Of a stretch of 64,000 bases of DNA, positions 9,187 to 19,706 are shown in pieces. The stretch lies in contig NC_072893.1 in NCBI RefSeq assembly GCF_027943255.1, positions 112,653,784 to 112,717,783 of the forward strand, read 5' to 3'. Below the pieces are notes generated by a model. That model was not told where the DNA came from. It saw nothing but the letters and a program-made list of their open reading frames with translations, and did no database searches. The stretch's first letter is position 1, and every line of letters begins with the position of its first letter. Origin of the DNA: Anastrepha obliqua (lineage: Eukaryota > Arthropoda > Insecta > Diptera > Tephritidae). A program made the position numbers and the translations under genes.

Positions 9187-10110
9187 TTTTTTTTTTTTTT
9201 TTTTTTTGTTTCAAGTCAGATCCATTTAGTGAGGTCCAAGTATAGCAGCAAATCCTTTATTCCTTTATCTCGATGTCTGAGATCTCCTTAATTTGCTGTA
9301 GGAAAGGCTTACCGAAGGATCGGAGTCGTGCCCTGGCTAGTCCCGGACATTCACATAAATAGTGGAAAAGACTTTCCTTCGCCCCTTCCGCTTGACAGCT
9401 TCTACAGATATAATTGAAGGGTAGATTGAGTCTAGCTGCATGATCCCTTACTTTCCAATGACCTGTAAGGGTTGCAGTGATACGTGAAATGTTTGGCCGA
9501 GAACATCCTAGCAGGTCATTCGTCCTTTGGATTTTATATGACGACCATGTGTTTTTTGTTGTAATGCATGTAGGTATTTGCTTCAGTGGGGTGGAGACTG
9601 CCACCGCCTCTGCTATGTCTAGTGTCGAACCTTTTCTTGCTAGCTCATCCGCTATCTCATTGCCCCGTATGTTCCTATGACCGGGAACCCATATTAGAGT
9701 AATTTCAAGCCAATGGCTGAGCAGTTCCAGCTCCCCTCTACACTGTAGGACCAGTTTGTATGAAATGTGGTTGGAGTCTAAGGCCTTAATAGCTGCTTGA
9801 CTGTCCGAGAAGATAGCTACTCTTGCTCCAAATTCCTTGTACAGCTCTAGGGATTTGCATGCTTCTCTGATCGTTAAAAGTTCTGCCTGGAATACGGTGG
9901 CATAATCAGGAAGACGAATTGATTGAGATAGGTTGAGTGGCTCCGAATGGAAGCCAACTCCCACACCACAGTTCATCTTAGAACCATCGGTATAAATTTC
10001 GATATGGTGTCTTCCAATCACCTCTCCTTTGCTCCAATCGGTTCTCGGTGGAAAACGTACCGTAAAGCCTTTCTTGAAGTTGAGGTCGGGGACTGTGTAG
10101 TCTGATCGTA
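9187..10110 (-). mobile_element. 5'-truncated LINE with RNase H domain and poly(A) tail
   Basis: Non-LTR retrotransposon 3' end. The tail is a run of 21 T at 9187-9207 on the + strand. The coding part ends at 9257 on the minus strand. It has an RNase H domain with the catalytic residues in place (YTDGSK, FQAELL, SDSQAA, GNEIADELA) and WVPGH before the last. A C-terminal zinc-knuckle-like CRSCQAEG...HYLCECP follows. RNase H after the reverse transcriptase is typical of I, LOA and R1-type LINEs. The 5' break lies near 10110; beyond it the open frame is accidental. Confidence 0.9.
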
Positions 10111-10124
10111 AAAAAAATCGTATA

Positions 10125-10200
10125 TCGAAGTAGTAAAAGAATACAATACAATAAAAGAGTACAATACAATCGAAATAATAAAAGAGTACAATACCCACAT
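10125..10200. repeat. Short AATACAATAC-type tandem repeat
   Basis: Three imperfect copies of a unit resembling AATAAAAGAGTACAATAC at the 5' break of the LINE. Confidence 0.6.
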
Positions 10201-10245
10201 CGGAGGGGTGGATTTGATGGATGGACTGATGGGACGATACCACAT

Positions 10246-10651
10246 CCGACTTAAGACACGCAACCCAATGAACCGAATATTTTACCATTTCCTCGATATG
10301 GCCGTAACAAATGCATATACCTATACTCTACCATCGCGTCAATCCAAGCGATAAAATTAATCTTCCAGACTTCCGCGAGAAAATCGCTTGTGGCTTTTTT
10401 TCTTTTTCGCTTCCAAAGAAAGTAGGGAGACCATCAACAACCTCCTGTCAGCCAACTACAAGCCAGGGAAAAAGGTGTGTCAGACCTATGACATCAGATT
10501 TGATAACACTGGACACATTCCCGCTATGTTTGATAAATCAGGAGGCAAATATTGCAAACAGTCCGATACTCAAATATATTGCTCGAAATGTGAGATAAAC
10601 TTGTGTTTGACGCCTAACAAAAATTGCTTCAAGGAATTCCACTCGAAATAA
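10246..10651 (+). pseudogene. piggyBac-like transposase C-terminal fragment
   Basis: Begins with KTRNPMNRIFYHFLDMAVTN, the C-terminal helical segment that follows the catalytic domain in piggyBac transposases. It is followed in a shifted frame by LPDFREKIACGF. It ends at 10651 with a cysteine-rich domain of the type found at piggyBac C-termini (YCKQSDTQIYCSKCEINLC, then NCFKEFHSK). At least one frameshift lies between these blocks. No catalytic Asp and no TTAA-flanked ends are seen, so this is an orphan 3' part. Confidence 0.8.
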
Positions 10652-11215
10652 ATTTCATTAATAATCTTTTAATATGATTTGTATTTTAAACCATTGCAAT
10701 GTAGTATATTTTAACTTTAATTGAATTATTTAAATACATTGCTTACCAGATTTCATATTTGATTTGTTTTGTCTCAAACCGTTTTGACCGTCTACAGACG
10801 GTCAAACTTTTTTCCTCTCTAATTTCCTCATTTCGGGAATTTTATTGATCTGCAGTATTACAACATTATTCAGACTGCTAAATTCACCGGAAAATGAAAT
10901 TCGTATGCATTTTAAATCGTTATTTAAAAAAAACGGCTAGAGGGTTAAATTTTAAAAATAAAAAAAAAAAAAAAAATAATGTAAATAAATTAAAAATAAA
11001 AACTATTAAAGAAGAAATTAAAATCTTTTAGACTAAATTTTATTTTTTTCTAAGTTTTAATATTTAAAAATTTGTATTGTACATTAATATTAAGAAAAAA
11101 TTGATTTAAAAAAATAAAAATAAAAAATATTTAAGAAAACATAAAATTTTTTAGACTAATTTTTTTTAATATATTTTATTTTGTTTAATTTTTTTTCCGA
11201 ACACCCAAGCCCATA
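10652..11215. other. No gene seen
   Basis: Very AT-rich sequence with long A and T runs. Nothing recognised. Confidence 0.5.
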
Positions 11216-11224
11216 CTAACCACA

Positions 11225-11460
11225 CGAGACAAACAGGACATATAGACATTTGCAATTTTGGGATAATGAATGGAAAAGAGTAATTTTTTTCCGATGAAAT
11301 TCAAGTCAATCTGGACGGGCCAGATAGTTCCCAAATGCATTGGCATGATAAACGGAAAAAAGGAGGAGAGAATGGCACGTAAATTCGGAGGGGCTTCTGT
11401 CATAGTTTGGGAAGCCATTAGCAAAAGATATCTATGTCCGTTCTTGCTTCCAAAGTAAGA
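11225..11460 (+). pseudogene. Tc1-like transposase fragment
   Basis: Around the first catalytic Asp a Tc1-type block reads WKRVIFSDEIQVNLDGPD in one frame, then GGASVIVWEAIS in another. These are the standard Tc1 motifs (FSDE, NLDGPDG, GGGSVMVWG). Frameshifts separate them and neither end is present. Confidence 0.75.
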
Positions 11461-11839
11461 AAAGAGTTTTTGGTAACAAAAAAAAAATTTTAAATGTCCT
11501 GCAACGCAATCGGAAATGTATGTGCAATACTTTCTAAATCGGTTTTTAGAAATACATTTTAATGCATGATATTTTGATAGCGCTAAAAGCCTGAGAAGTG
11601 CGATGATTGTCGAATGGTCAAAAATTGATAAAATTATTATAAAAAACTTAATCGAATCGATGCCTCAATGACTTGAACAAGTTATAATCAAAGGAGGATT
11701 CAATACAAATTACTAAGCTCCAAATTATAAACTTACACCAGGAATTATATTTGTTTATCTTAAATATTATATTCAGGGTTCGGCACTCGAATTGTTACCA
11801 ATTAAAAAGGTCATAAATTTAGTTTGGAAAATTACTTTT

Positions 11840-12780
11840 ATTCAATGCAAAGTAAAAAATGTGTGAAAATTATGCAAAATTAAGAATCAATTTACTTTTG
11901 CTCGATATGACCACTTTTTGCCTTGACTATGGCCTTGAGACGGTCCAGAAAGGAGTCGCAAGCTGCCCAAATTTGACTTGCAGGTATTTTGGCGCACTCG
12001 CGGACAAAGGTTTTTTTCAGCGCCTCGAGACTGGTGAATCTTTTAGTTCGGTCTTTGCTCTCCAAAATGGCCCAAAGAGAATAATCCATAGGAATCGCGT
12101 CTGTTGAATTCGTGAGCCATTGTGTGGGCGTTATGAAGTTCGGAACGTTGTTTTTTAGCCATTCTTGTTTCACTCGAGCTTTGTGAGACGATGCCGAGTC
12201 CTGTTGAAACGTCTATAGTCTGCCACCAAAACGACTGTCTACCCGCGGCTTCAAAGCAACCTCTAGAATACTTTCCCGATAAAATTTCGCATTTACCTTG
12301 ACGCCAGGCTCGATGAAAAACATTGGAAAGCCTCCATCTACGGTTATAGGTACCCAAACCATTACCTGTGGTGGGTGCTGCCTCCTGGTGGCCAATTGAT
12401 GACTCCAATTCTGGTATAAACGGTCGGTCAAATAAATCCTATCGTTTTGGGAGTTTGCGAATTGCTCAATTTCAAATATTTTCTCGTCAGAAAACACAAT
12501 GTTCAGAAATTTGCCGCTTTCGGCAAGGCGAAGCAACTCCTTCGCTCTCTCAAGTCGGACTTGTTGCTGCTTTGGTGTGGGATCATGCGCCCTTTGGATC
12601 TTGTAAGGCTTGACTTTGAGATCACAGTATGCGGCGGATGCTATAGTCAGATATTTTCAGTTCTTTCGCCATTTAATTGGTACTACGTCGGGGATTTCGC
12701 TCAAGTCACTTCTGCAATTTTTGACACATTTCACGTGACGTTGCGGTCTTTTAATGACAACCTTCATGACGTTTCGCGTT
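11840..12780 (-). pseudogene. DD37D (maT-type) mariner transposase pseudogene
   Basis: Minus-strand transposase with blocks in order: MAKELKISDYSIRRIL (second helix-turn-helix, about 12700), RLERAKELLRLAESG, NIVFSDEKIFEIE (first Asp, about 12490), PPQVMVWVPITVDGG, FQQDSASSHKARV (second Asp, about 12190) and IPMDYSLWAILES (third Asp, about 12090). There are 37 residues between the last two Asp, the maT signature. Frameshifts occur near 12200 and 12540-12600. The N-terminus upstream of 12780 is unclear and I could not pair inverted repeats. It is a decayed, nearly full-length gene. Confidence 0.8.
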
Positions 12781-12789
12781 GGTCTTATA

Positions 12790-14070
12790 CTTTTTTCGTT
12801 TCATTGATTTCATTTTTCTTACAAATTAATTTATGGGTCGTGAAATATGTGCTTATTTTTGGATATTTTTTAAATATTTATCATTAAATATATGAATATT
12901 AAAAACATAAATTGTTAGCCGTGAACTGATAACAAAAATATAAAGAATTTAGTTAGTCTTAAATTTTTTCCCGGTGGTGTAGGTAGATAGCAAAACTCAG
13001 TGCAATGTAATCTGCGAGTTAAAGAAAGTATGAATACAGAGCAACAACCATAGTTGCTCTAACTTAAGTTGCTGGGAATTGAAGCTGGCACTAAGTTCCA
13101 GATACGGGCAGCATTGATGAAAAAAGTCTCACAGAGGTTAGGTTATTTAGGTACAATCAATCAATTCAGCAGAGCCGATTTTTTTAAAGTTAATGTCTCA
13201 TAAAGTAGGAATAGGTAGAAAAATAAAGTTCCTCTGGTTTATATATTCAGATGTTTCATATTCCAGTATTTGCAATTTTCATATTCCACATATTTGCAAT
13301 TTTTTTGGATAAATTTTTAAATAATTTTTCGTATAAATAAATCTATTAATTTCATTGTTTCAATTAAAACCACTAGTTCTTATTCTATGGTTTAATTTAA
13401 CCACATCATAATTGTTGTTGTTTAGTATACGATAATCGAATTGTTAAACAAAGCAGCTGATTTTGTCTTATCGATTTTCATTATGAAATAGGTTACCGAA
13501 TAGCAAAATCGTTAAAACTGTGGTCAAGGAGAGATAACAATGCGAATATCGTTAAAATGTGTTAGTGAATTTCAATACTGATTAATTATATTTCCACCAA
13601 AGCGATTAATATTAATTAATAAATTAAAATTAAAAATAAATTAAATAGAAATATTCCTTTTCCTGCTAATTCCTTTGGCATATAAATTCGAAGTAATTGA
13701 GTTCGTGCTGCGTATTATTTTTTAATTACAACAGTTTGTAGAAGAAATCGAATATAATTGCAATTATCAGCATACTTTTTTGCTTTCTACTTTCATAACT
13801 TCAATACAATGCACCGTCAATATCAACATATAATTGTTAGGGTGGGTCATTTTGCAAAAAACAGAATGGCGGATCGAAATGAAATATGAAGTTTTAAAAT
13901 GGTTAAATGCTTATTTCTCTACTGTTCAATAGGAGTGGCTATGAATATTTTTCAAACAACCTGCAGCTATGCTTCACCTTCTCCTTACTATGAAATTCTA
14001 ATGTTAAGTATTTGTGCGGCCTGTGTGCTCATGAGCACGGGTTTATATAAATGCATTGGTTCACATATGT
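12790..14070. other. No gene seen
   Basis: AT-rich intergenic sequence of about 1.3 kb. No coding or repeat family recognised. Confidence 0.4.
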
Positions 14071-14073
14071 AAG

Positions 14074-14654
14074 TAAAGGGTGGTTAAATTTCAAGGGCCG
14101 ATGTTGAATATGAACCACACCTAAACGTCAACGACACCGTTGGACTTCTTTCTTTGGGGTTATTTTAAAGAAAACGTGTACGTCGATAAGCCAGCAACAA
14201 TTCAAGAGCTAAAGGATGAGATAATTCGGCACATTAACGACATAGAACCTCAATTATGCCTCAGCGTCATCGAAAATTTGGACCATCGGATGGAGGTGTG
14301 CGGCCAAGGCCACGGCGGCCATATGGCCGATATTTTTTTCCATACGTAATTGAGTCATCCCAGTATTATCATAATAAAGAGAAATGACAATAATTTCCTA
14401 AAAAAATTGTATTTAATTCAAAATCAACACCGGTCCTTAAAACTTAAACACCCTTTAGATAAGGAATTATTTGCATTTGGTGGTCTTTGGAGGTGTACCG
14501 CCAAGGCCGTGGCAGCCATTTGGCCGATATTTTGTTCCATACGTAATTGAGTCATGCCAATATTATCATGATAAAGAGAAATGACAATAATTTCTTAAAA
14601 AAATTGTATTTTATTCAAAATCAATACCAGCATTTGAAACTTAGCCACCCTTTA
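14074..14654 (+). mobile_element. DD41D (rosa-like) mariner, deleted, with duplicated 3' end
   Basis: The inverted repeats AAGGGTGGTTAAATTTCAAG (14076) and its counterpart ending at 14652 are flanked by TA. Only the C-terminal part of the transposase remains (14140-14349): DFFLWGYFKENVYVDKPATI up to DIFFHT. The 3' end occurs twice: 14286-14458 ends in an internal repeat copy (ACACCCTTTAGAT) and 14487-14652 repeats the same stretch. This suggests an aberrant tail-to-tail transposition or slippage. It is non-autonomous. Confidence 0.85.
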
Positions 14655-15297
14655 TTTTGGACGTGCAGACGATTAAGTAAATATTTTCAATTTTTGTGAT
14701 TCTTTCAAACGATATCCTGTCGTGAGACCACTGAGATATAGTTACTACAATGCGTAAATTTTATTTTATTCTTTGTTAATATAACATTGCGTTACAAAAA
14801 CGAACTTTTTTTCTGTCCTATGAACCAAATATACTTTTTCGGAAAGGGGAGAAAAAATAAAAATGACGTGTATCGGCGATTTTCATGCATACGTCAGAAT
14901 TTTTTTTTTATGTATAAAATATAGAGCTCGTAGTCCGCCTGTGTGAAAAACTTTGGATCAATTTTTAACCCTTTTTCCGTGATCCAATTGCGCTGAATTT
15001 CTGCAGACAGACTCGTGGAAATGTTTTTATTATGTAAAATTAAAAAAAAAAATTTATAAATTCTCAGATTTTCTAAAAAAAAAAAATTTTCTAAATTTTC
15101 GGCATAGGGACGCCAAATTTTTAAATAACTTATTAACCTTTAATTTATTGTTCCATACAACACACTCTGTGCCGTTTGTGTGTTTGTTACAGTTCCGGAA
15201 GTTCCGATCATCTGACAGTTGCGCTACTAGGAGACGCATACTTTGACAATTGTTTTAAGTTCTGTTGCGCGAAAACGTCTTTCTGTATATTTCATCT

Positions 15298-15650
15298 TAC
15301 GAAAAATGCAGTGCCCGACTCGAAATAACTTTTGTTACGTTTGTGACTTATTCGCACCAAGTAAAAATTTTAAAAATATTAATATTGGTTAATTCGTTTC
15401 AGAAAATATTCAAGACTGCTTATGTTCCTTACTTGTGGTATACTCCGGAAGTCGTGTGCGACTATTGCTATAGAAATTTATGCAAGTTTACTGATGGAAG
15501 GTCAACAACAAAGTATTCTGTCAGTCAGTCAGTACTCTGGCAGTGAACTGTGCTACTTTTGCGTAACTTTTACTCAAACTGAAGGGTACCAATACTTTCG
15601 CTAATGTACAATCGGTTATTCCAGCGGATGGTGTTCCCGAATGTAAACTT
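15298..15650 (+). pseudogene. Candidate transposase, N-terminal zinc-binding region
   Basis: In order: NNFCYVCDLF (first CxxC), then after a frameshift TPEVVCDYCYRNLCKF (second CxxC), a KYS..LWQ block, and ELCYFC (third cysteine pair), ending in ANVQSVIPADGVP near 15645. The remnants at 59042-59326 and 4096-4558 contain the same elements, and so does the uncharacterised arthropod family I recall. The gene is then broken by the piggyBac-like insertion and resumes at about 17760. At least two frameshifts. Confidence 0.6.
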
Positions 15651-17690
15651 TAGTGGTCGAGAAATCGACCGCTGGCCAGGAACTGTCATGTAGGATAGAA
15701 CAAAATCTAGCAATATTTTTTTCTTATTGAAAGAGATGGAAGTGAATATCTTTGTGGTATAGGAAAGGTACTACCCCTGCAGGGAAAATCAATACTGGTG
15801 AACCAAAATTCTAGCTCAGCACTAGTACTTTACCTCCAAAGTCGAACCTGTCCTATATTGGATGGTACGGGACTATTAGAAAATACCTACAAATCGAACT
15901 AGGGCGGAACTATCCTAAAAGGGATGCAGCGGTGGAATGTTGGCATTCCGTTAAGATTTTTAGTTCTAGAGTTTTTCGCTTGAGTAAAACGGATTTTGCC
16001 CGTCCCATATGGCGAAAACCAAGAGATTTTCAATACACAAGGACCGCAATAAATGTGGAAGCAATCAAATTGGAAGAAATGTTTTCTGAAATTGGTAAAC
16101 AATCAATCCTTTTTGTATACGTATATATAATTGCACTATTTTGTAGGCTCAAAATCCCCCTATGATCTCTTTACATTGTTTTTTGATAATAATATTATCA
16201 CAAATATTACCACTTTCACAAATGAGTATGTAAACCAACACAATGCTCCAATTAACATCACGCCAATCGAAATACGTAGGTTTATTGGAATATTGTACCT
16301 ATCGGGGCACCATACTTTGCCACACATTGACCACTACTGGTCTGTTCGACCGGACATGGGAGTTCCAATTGTGAAGCAGGTTATGAGTCGTAATTGGTTT
16401 AAAAAAATTAAGCAGTTTTTCCATCTCGCTGACAATACGAATTTAAACGCATCAGACCGTTTTGCGAAGGTCCGTCCTATTACTGACGCTCTCAACAAAA
16501 AGTTTTTGTAATTTGGAGTCTTTAGCCATAATTTCTCTATAGACGAACAGATGATTCCATACTTTGGACGCCACTCCTGCAAAATGTTTATCAAGGGAAA
16601 TCCAATCCGGTTTGGGTTTAAAACATGGTGTTTGTGCTCTGAAAGTGGGTACTTATTTTCTAGTTCATTGTACGGGGGAGCAGCAACCCCTCACGATAAA
16701 ACTATTGGTCTAGGCGCACAAACAGTCTTAGACTTGCTTGCCAACGTATCTGACCCTGAGTGCCACATCATTTTCTTTGATAATTTTTTTCTCTTCATAC
16801 CATCTAATGTGCCTTCTGAACGAACGTCGATTTTTTGCAACTGGTACTATACGCGAAAATAGAATGGGCGATTCTCCTTTGAGAAATTTAAAAAAAGAAA
16901 TACGAGGAACATTTGAGTGACTACTTGATCATCAGCAAGAAAAATTTATTGTTCGGAGGAATGATAATGCTGTAGTCAATGTTATAACTAATAACTCCAC
17001 AGTCAATCCAATTATTAGCACTAAAAGATATTGTCGGAAGAAAAAACAAACTATCACTATCACGCAGCCAAAAGTTATTCAAGAGTATAATCATGGCATG
17101 GGTGGTGTGGATCTCCATGATAATGCGGTGGCAAATTATAGAATATGTATGAGATGAAAAAAATGGTGGTGGCCAATATGGACAAATGCTCTTGGTAACG
17201 CAATGGTCAATGCATGGAAACTTCATTGTATGATGGCAAAAATTGAAAAGATAAAACCACTGTCACAATTGATTTTCGTTCCAAAGTCACAACAGAATTA
17301 TTGAATTACGACAAGGACGAGGACGAGTATGAAAACGAACATGGAGATGAAGGTCCATCGAACCTTCCTCGGATCAATGAAAGGGTACACGCCGTCATGA
17401 GAAGACTTTGAAAACAAATTTTGGCGGTGTAAATTTTGCAAGAAACATACTATTTTTACTTGCAAAAACTGCAATATTCCTTTACATACTAAATGTTTTG
17501 ACGATTATCATAAAAATTTGTAAGCTGACTTTTCTATCAATAAAACAACAAAAAAATATTTGTATTTGAAATAAAATGAAATAAATTGACTTCGTGTGCT
17601 AAATTTTTTTCGTAAATGTTGTATTTTTTTTTTAATATATTTGACGGTTTTTGGCCAGCGGTCGATTTTTCGACCAGCCCATATCTAAAA
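15650..17690 (+). mobile_element. piggyBac-like element with palindromic subterminal repeats
   Basis: Lies inside the candidate transposase gene. Both ends carry the same inverted motif GGTCGARAAATCGACCGCTGG (about 15651-15672 and 17661-17683), itself palindromic in GGTCGA..TCGACC. A clean TTAA duplication is not visible, so exact ends are uncertain. The transposase remnant it carries is described separately. Confidence 0.75.
15940..17523 (+). pseudogene. piggyBac-like transposase pseudogene
   Basis: Fragments in order: PYDLFTLFFDNNII to KVRPITDALNK (16140-16500, the N-terminal DDE_Tnp_1_7-type domain), then SIDEQMIPYFGRHSCKMF (first catalytic Asp, about 16540), FGFKTWCLCSES, SDPECHIIFFDNFF (second Asp, about 16775), LNERRFFATGTIRENR, GMGGVDLHDNAVANYR (third Asp, about 17105), and KKWWWPIWTNALGNAMVNA. 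The C-terminal cysteine-rich domain CKFCKKHTIFTCKNCNIPLH ends at 17523. At least four frame changes or stops (16510, about 16790, 16918, 17155) inactivate it. The three Asp and the cysteine domain are conserved, so decay is recent. Confidence 0.85.
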
Positions 17691-17759
17691 CACCGATGGT
17701 CAGAATTTTTTTTTTTTTTTTAATTTTTCTTGATTATGGTCCTATAAGCACTGACTAAA

Positions 17760-18965
17760 AAGGAAATGGAAAAATTATGTCGAATTCTTGTAGCGGCCGA
17801 AGATGGGTTAAGCAGTGGAATATAGTGGCGGCTGATTTTAAAATAACAGCAGCTCGTGATCGACGAAGCAGTATTCCATATGACGAATTTTTTAAATTAC
17901 ACGAAGATTGGGGAAAAAACCTGGCTTATTGTTGTGATATTGATTCGATGTTTGAAAAAATTGGTTACCCTCATATTTCAGAGGAGTGGCGACTTTTCAT
18001 CGATGCATCGGTCAACAGCCTTAAATAAGTGCTGCTTCATATCGGTAACAAACATCCAGCTGTCCCGATCGCATATCCCACCAACCTCAAAGAAACATAC
18101 GAAGGCATGGAATTAATATTACAGCTGATAAACTACCAATAGCATAATTGGAAAATATGCTGCGATCTAAAAGTGGTCGGATTACTCATGGGTGTTAAGC
18201 GTGGATTTCCAACCCACCAGTGCTTTTTGCGTACATGGGAAGGTCGCAAAAGAGATCAGCATTACACTGAATTTAAGTGGAAGCCGCGAACATGCTACAA
18301 AGTAGTCGTAGAAAGTATAGACAATCAAGCATTAGTGCAGCCTTCTCACATCATTTTGCCATCACTACACATTAAGCTCGGTGTCGTATCAAATTTTGTT
18401 AAAAAACTGTATCGTGAGGGCGAGGCGATTGCAAGTTTGCGCAATATTTTTCCGAAACTGAGCGGCATAAAGATTCATGCAGGTATTTTTTTACGAAGGC
18501 TTTTAGTAACTTTATTTTTTTAATGATGTGTATAATTTAAGGTGTTTTCAGTGGTCCGCAGATAAAAAAAATAGTTGCAAGTTATGAATTTTCATCAAAA
18601 TTGAATGCTATCGAACAACGTGCATGGAAAGACACAGTTGCCGTTATTGAGCAGTTTCTTGGCAACAAATGAGCTGACAATTATAAAAATATTGTTGCAG
18701 AAATGATTTCGGCATGTGGCGAAATGGGCATATTAATGTCGCTAAAGATTTCCCTGGTGATTTAGGAGCTTGTAGCGATGAACATGGCGAAAGGTTCCAT
18801 CAGGGCATTGCGGCTATTGAAAAGCGCTTTAAAGACAAGACATTACGCATATGCTTGGCGAATACTGTTAGTCTATTTGTCGCGATACTGACACAAATGC
18901 TTACAAACACAAAAATAAAAGGCCCAAGTTTCTTTAAAAGCATTAAAATTTATAATGTAACAATT
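17760..18965 (+). pseudogene. Candidate CMC-like transposase, catalytic region, with intron
   Basis: Most complete copy of the family. Motifs in order: AADFKITAARDRRSSIPYDE, EEWRLFIDASVNSLK (candidate Asp 1, about 18000), stop, VLLHIGNKHPAVPIAY, LKETYEGMELIL, NWKICCDLKVVGLLMG (candidate Asp 2, about 18163), CFLRTWEGR, LPSLHIKLGVVSNFVK (His, about 18370), LSGIKIHAG, GPQIKKIV, AWKDTVAVIEQFLGN, MSLKI, FPGDLGACSDEHGERFHQGI (candidate Glu, about 18785) and LANTVSLF. A GT-AG intron (18483-18541) restores a continuous HAGVFSGPQ. The layout of Asp, Asp with a C-x-x-C/W insertion, LHxK and Glu recalls CMC (CACTA) transposases of the Transposase_21 type. That assignment is inference. Stops at 18026 and 18670 and a small deletion near 18735 disable it. 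Confidence 0.65.
18483..18541 (+). other. Small intron in the candidate transposase gene
   Basis: GTATTT...TTTAAG, 59 bp. Removing it joins CATGCAG to GTGTTTTCAGTGGTCCG, giving a continuous coding frame through the conserved GPQI motif. Confidence 0.65.
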
Positions 18966-19654
18966 TTTTAATTTTAATATACTAAAATTAATAAAAAAAT
19001 TCGGGGTTTTATATCTCTATTGTAATGCGGAGTGAAATACCTTTCTTTTGATACCCACATCGACATATCTCATTCAATTTTTTTTTTAATTTCGAACAGG
19101 TGGCAACCCTGTGAAACATTGTCAGGGGCAACACCTAGGTGAAAAGTCTAGAAATGTGGTACACTATATGTGTGCCCAATTTCATTCAAATCCGTTAAGC
19201 TAATCGATGTGGTTATACAAATATCCATACAAGAATTGCTCGTTTTAAGTTACAAAATACAAAAAAAAAAAAAAATTGTGACGTATACATGAAAATCGCC
19301 GATACACGTGTATTTTTATTTTGTATCCACTTTCCGAAAAAGTATATTTGGTTCATAGGACAGAATGTGTGTAACGCGGTGTAATATATATTTTAGATGA
19401 CATTTTTAAGAATTCGTACGAAGTCCGTAAGAATCCCGAAAATCCCGAAATTATTTGTCAAAAATCCCAGAAACTTCGGGGTTTAAAAATTACCGAGATC
19501 CCGGAATTCTGATATTAACTTCCTTAATATATTTGTATACCTAGCAAAGTGACATTTGTTCAGTTTATTTAAAGTTGTTTACTTTGGTATTCCACACTAG
19601 GCTCAGTTGAAAAAAACAAAGGGCGCCTACACACTTTTTCTATCATTTGATATT

Positions 19655-19706
19655 TCATGCATGGAGATTTGAACCTGTGCACTTCTGAATGGTAGTCAAG
19701 CACCTG
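19655..19706 (-). repeat. Fragment of the tRNA-derived SINE head
   Basis: About 50 bp resembling the tRNA-like head on the minus strand (GAGATTTGAACC B box, then GAATGGTAGTCAAGCACC). Confidence 0.6.

Larger units (their letters stand above)
14782..19384 (+). mobile_element. Inverted-repeat transposon 3 (CMC/CACTA-like candidate), TAA target duplication
   Basis: The ends CATTGCGTTAC (14785) and GTAACGCGGTG (ending 19381) start inverted arms of about 130 bp containing TCTGTCCTATGAACCAAATA and ATCGGCGATTTTCATG. TAA lies directly outside each end. The element is 4597 bp and carries, on the + strand, the most complete copy of the candidate transposase gene in the window (15300-15650 and 17760-18960). 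The gene is interrupted by a piggyBac-like element at about 15650-17690. The terminal pattern and 3-bp TWA duplication agree with the elements at 3334 and 58418. Confidence 0.85.

Noticed and set aside
9978..10288. N-terminal extension of the 343-residue minus-strand frame
   Set aside because: The LINE similarity stops near 10110; the rest runs through a short tandem repeat and the antisense of a piggyBac fragment.
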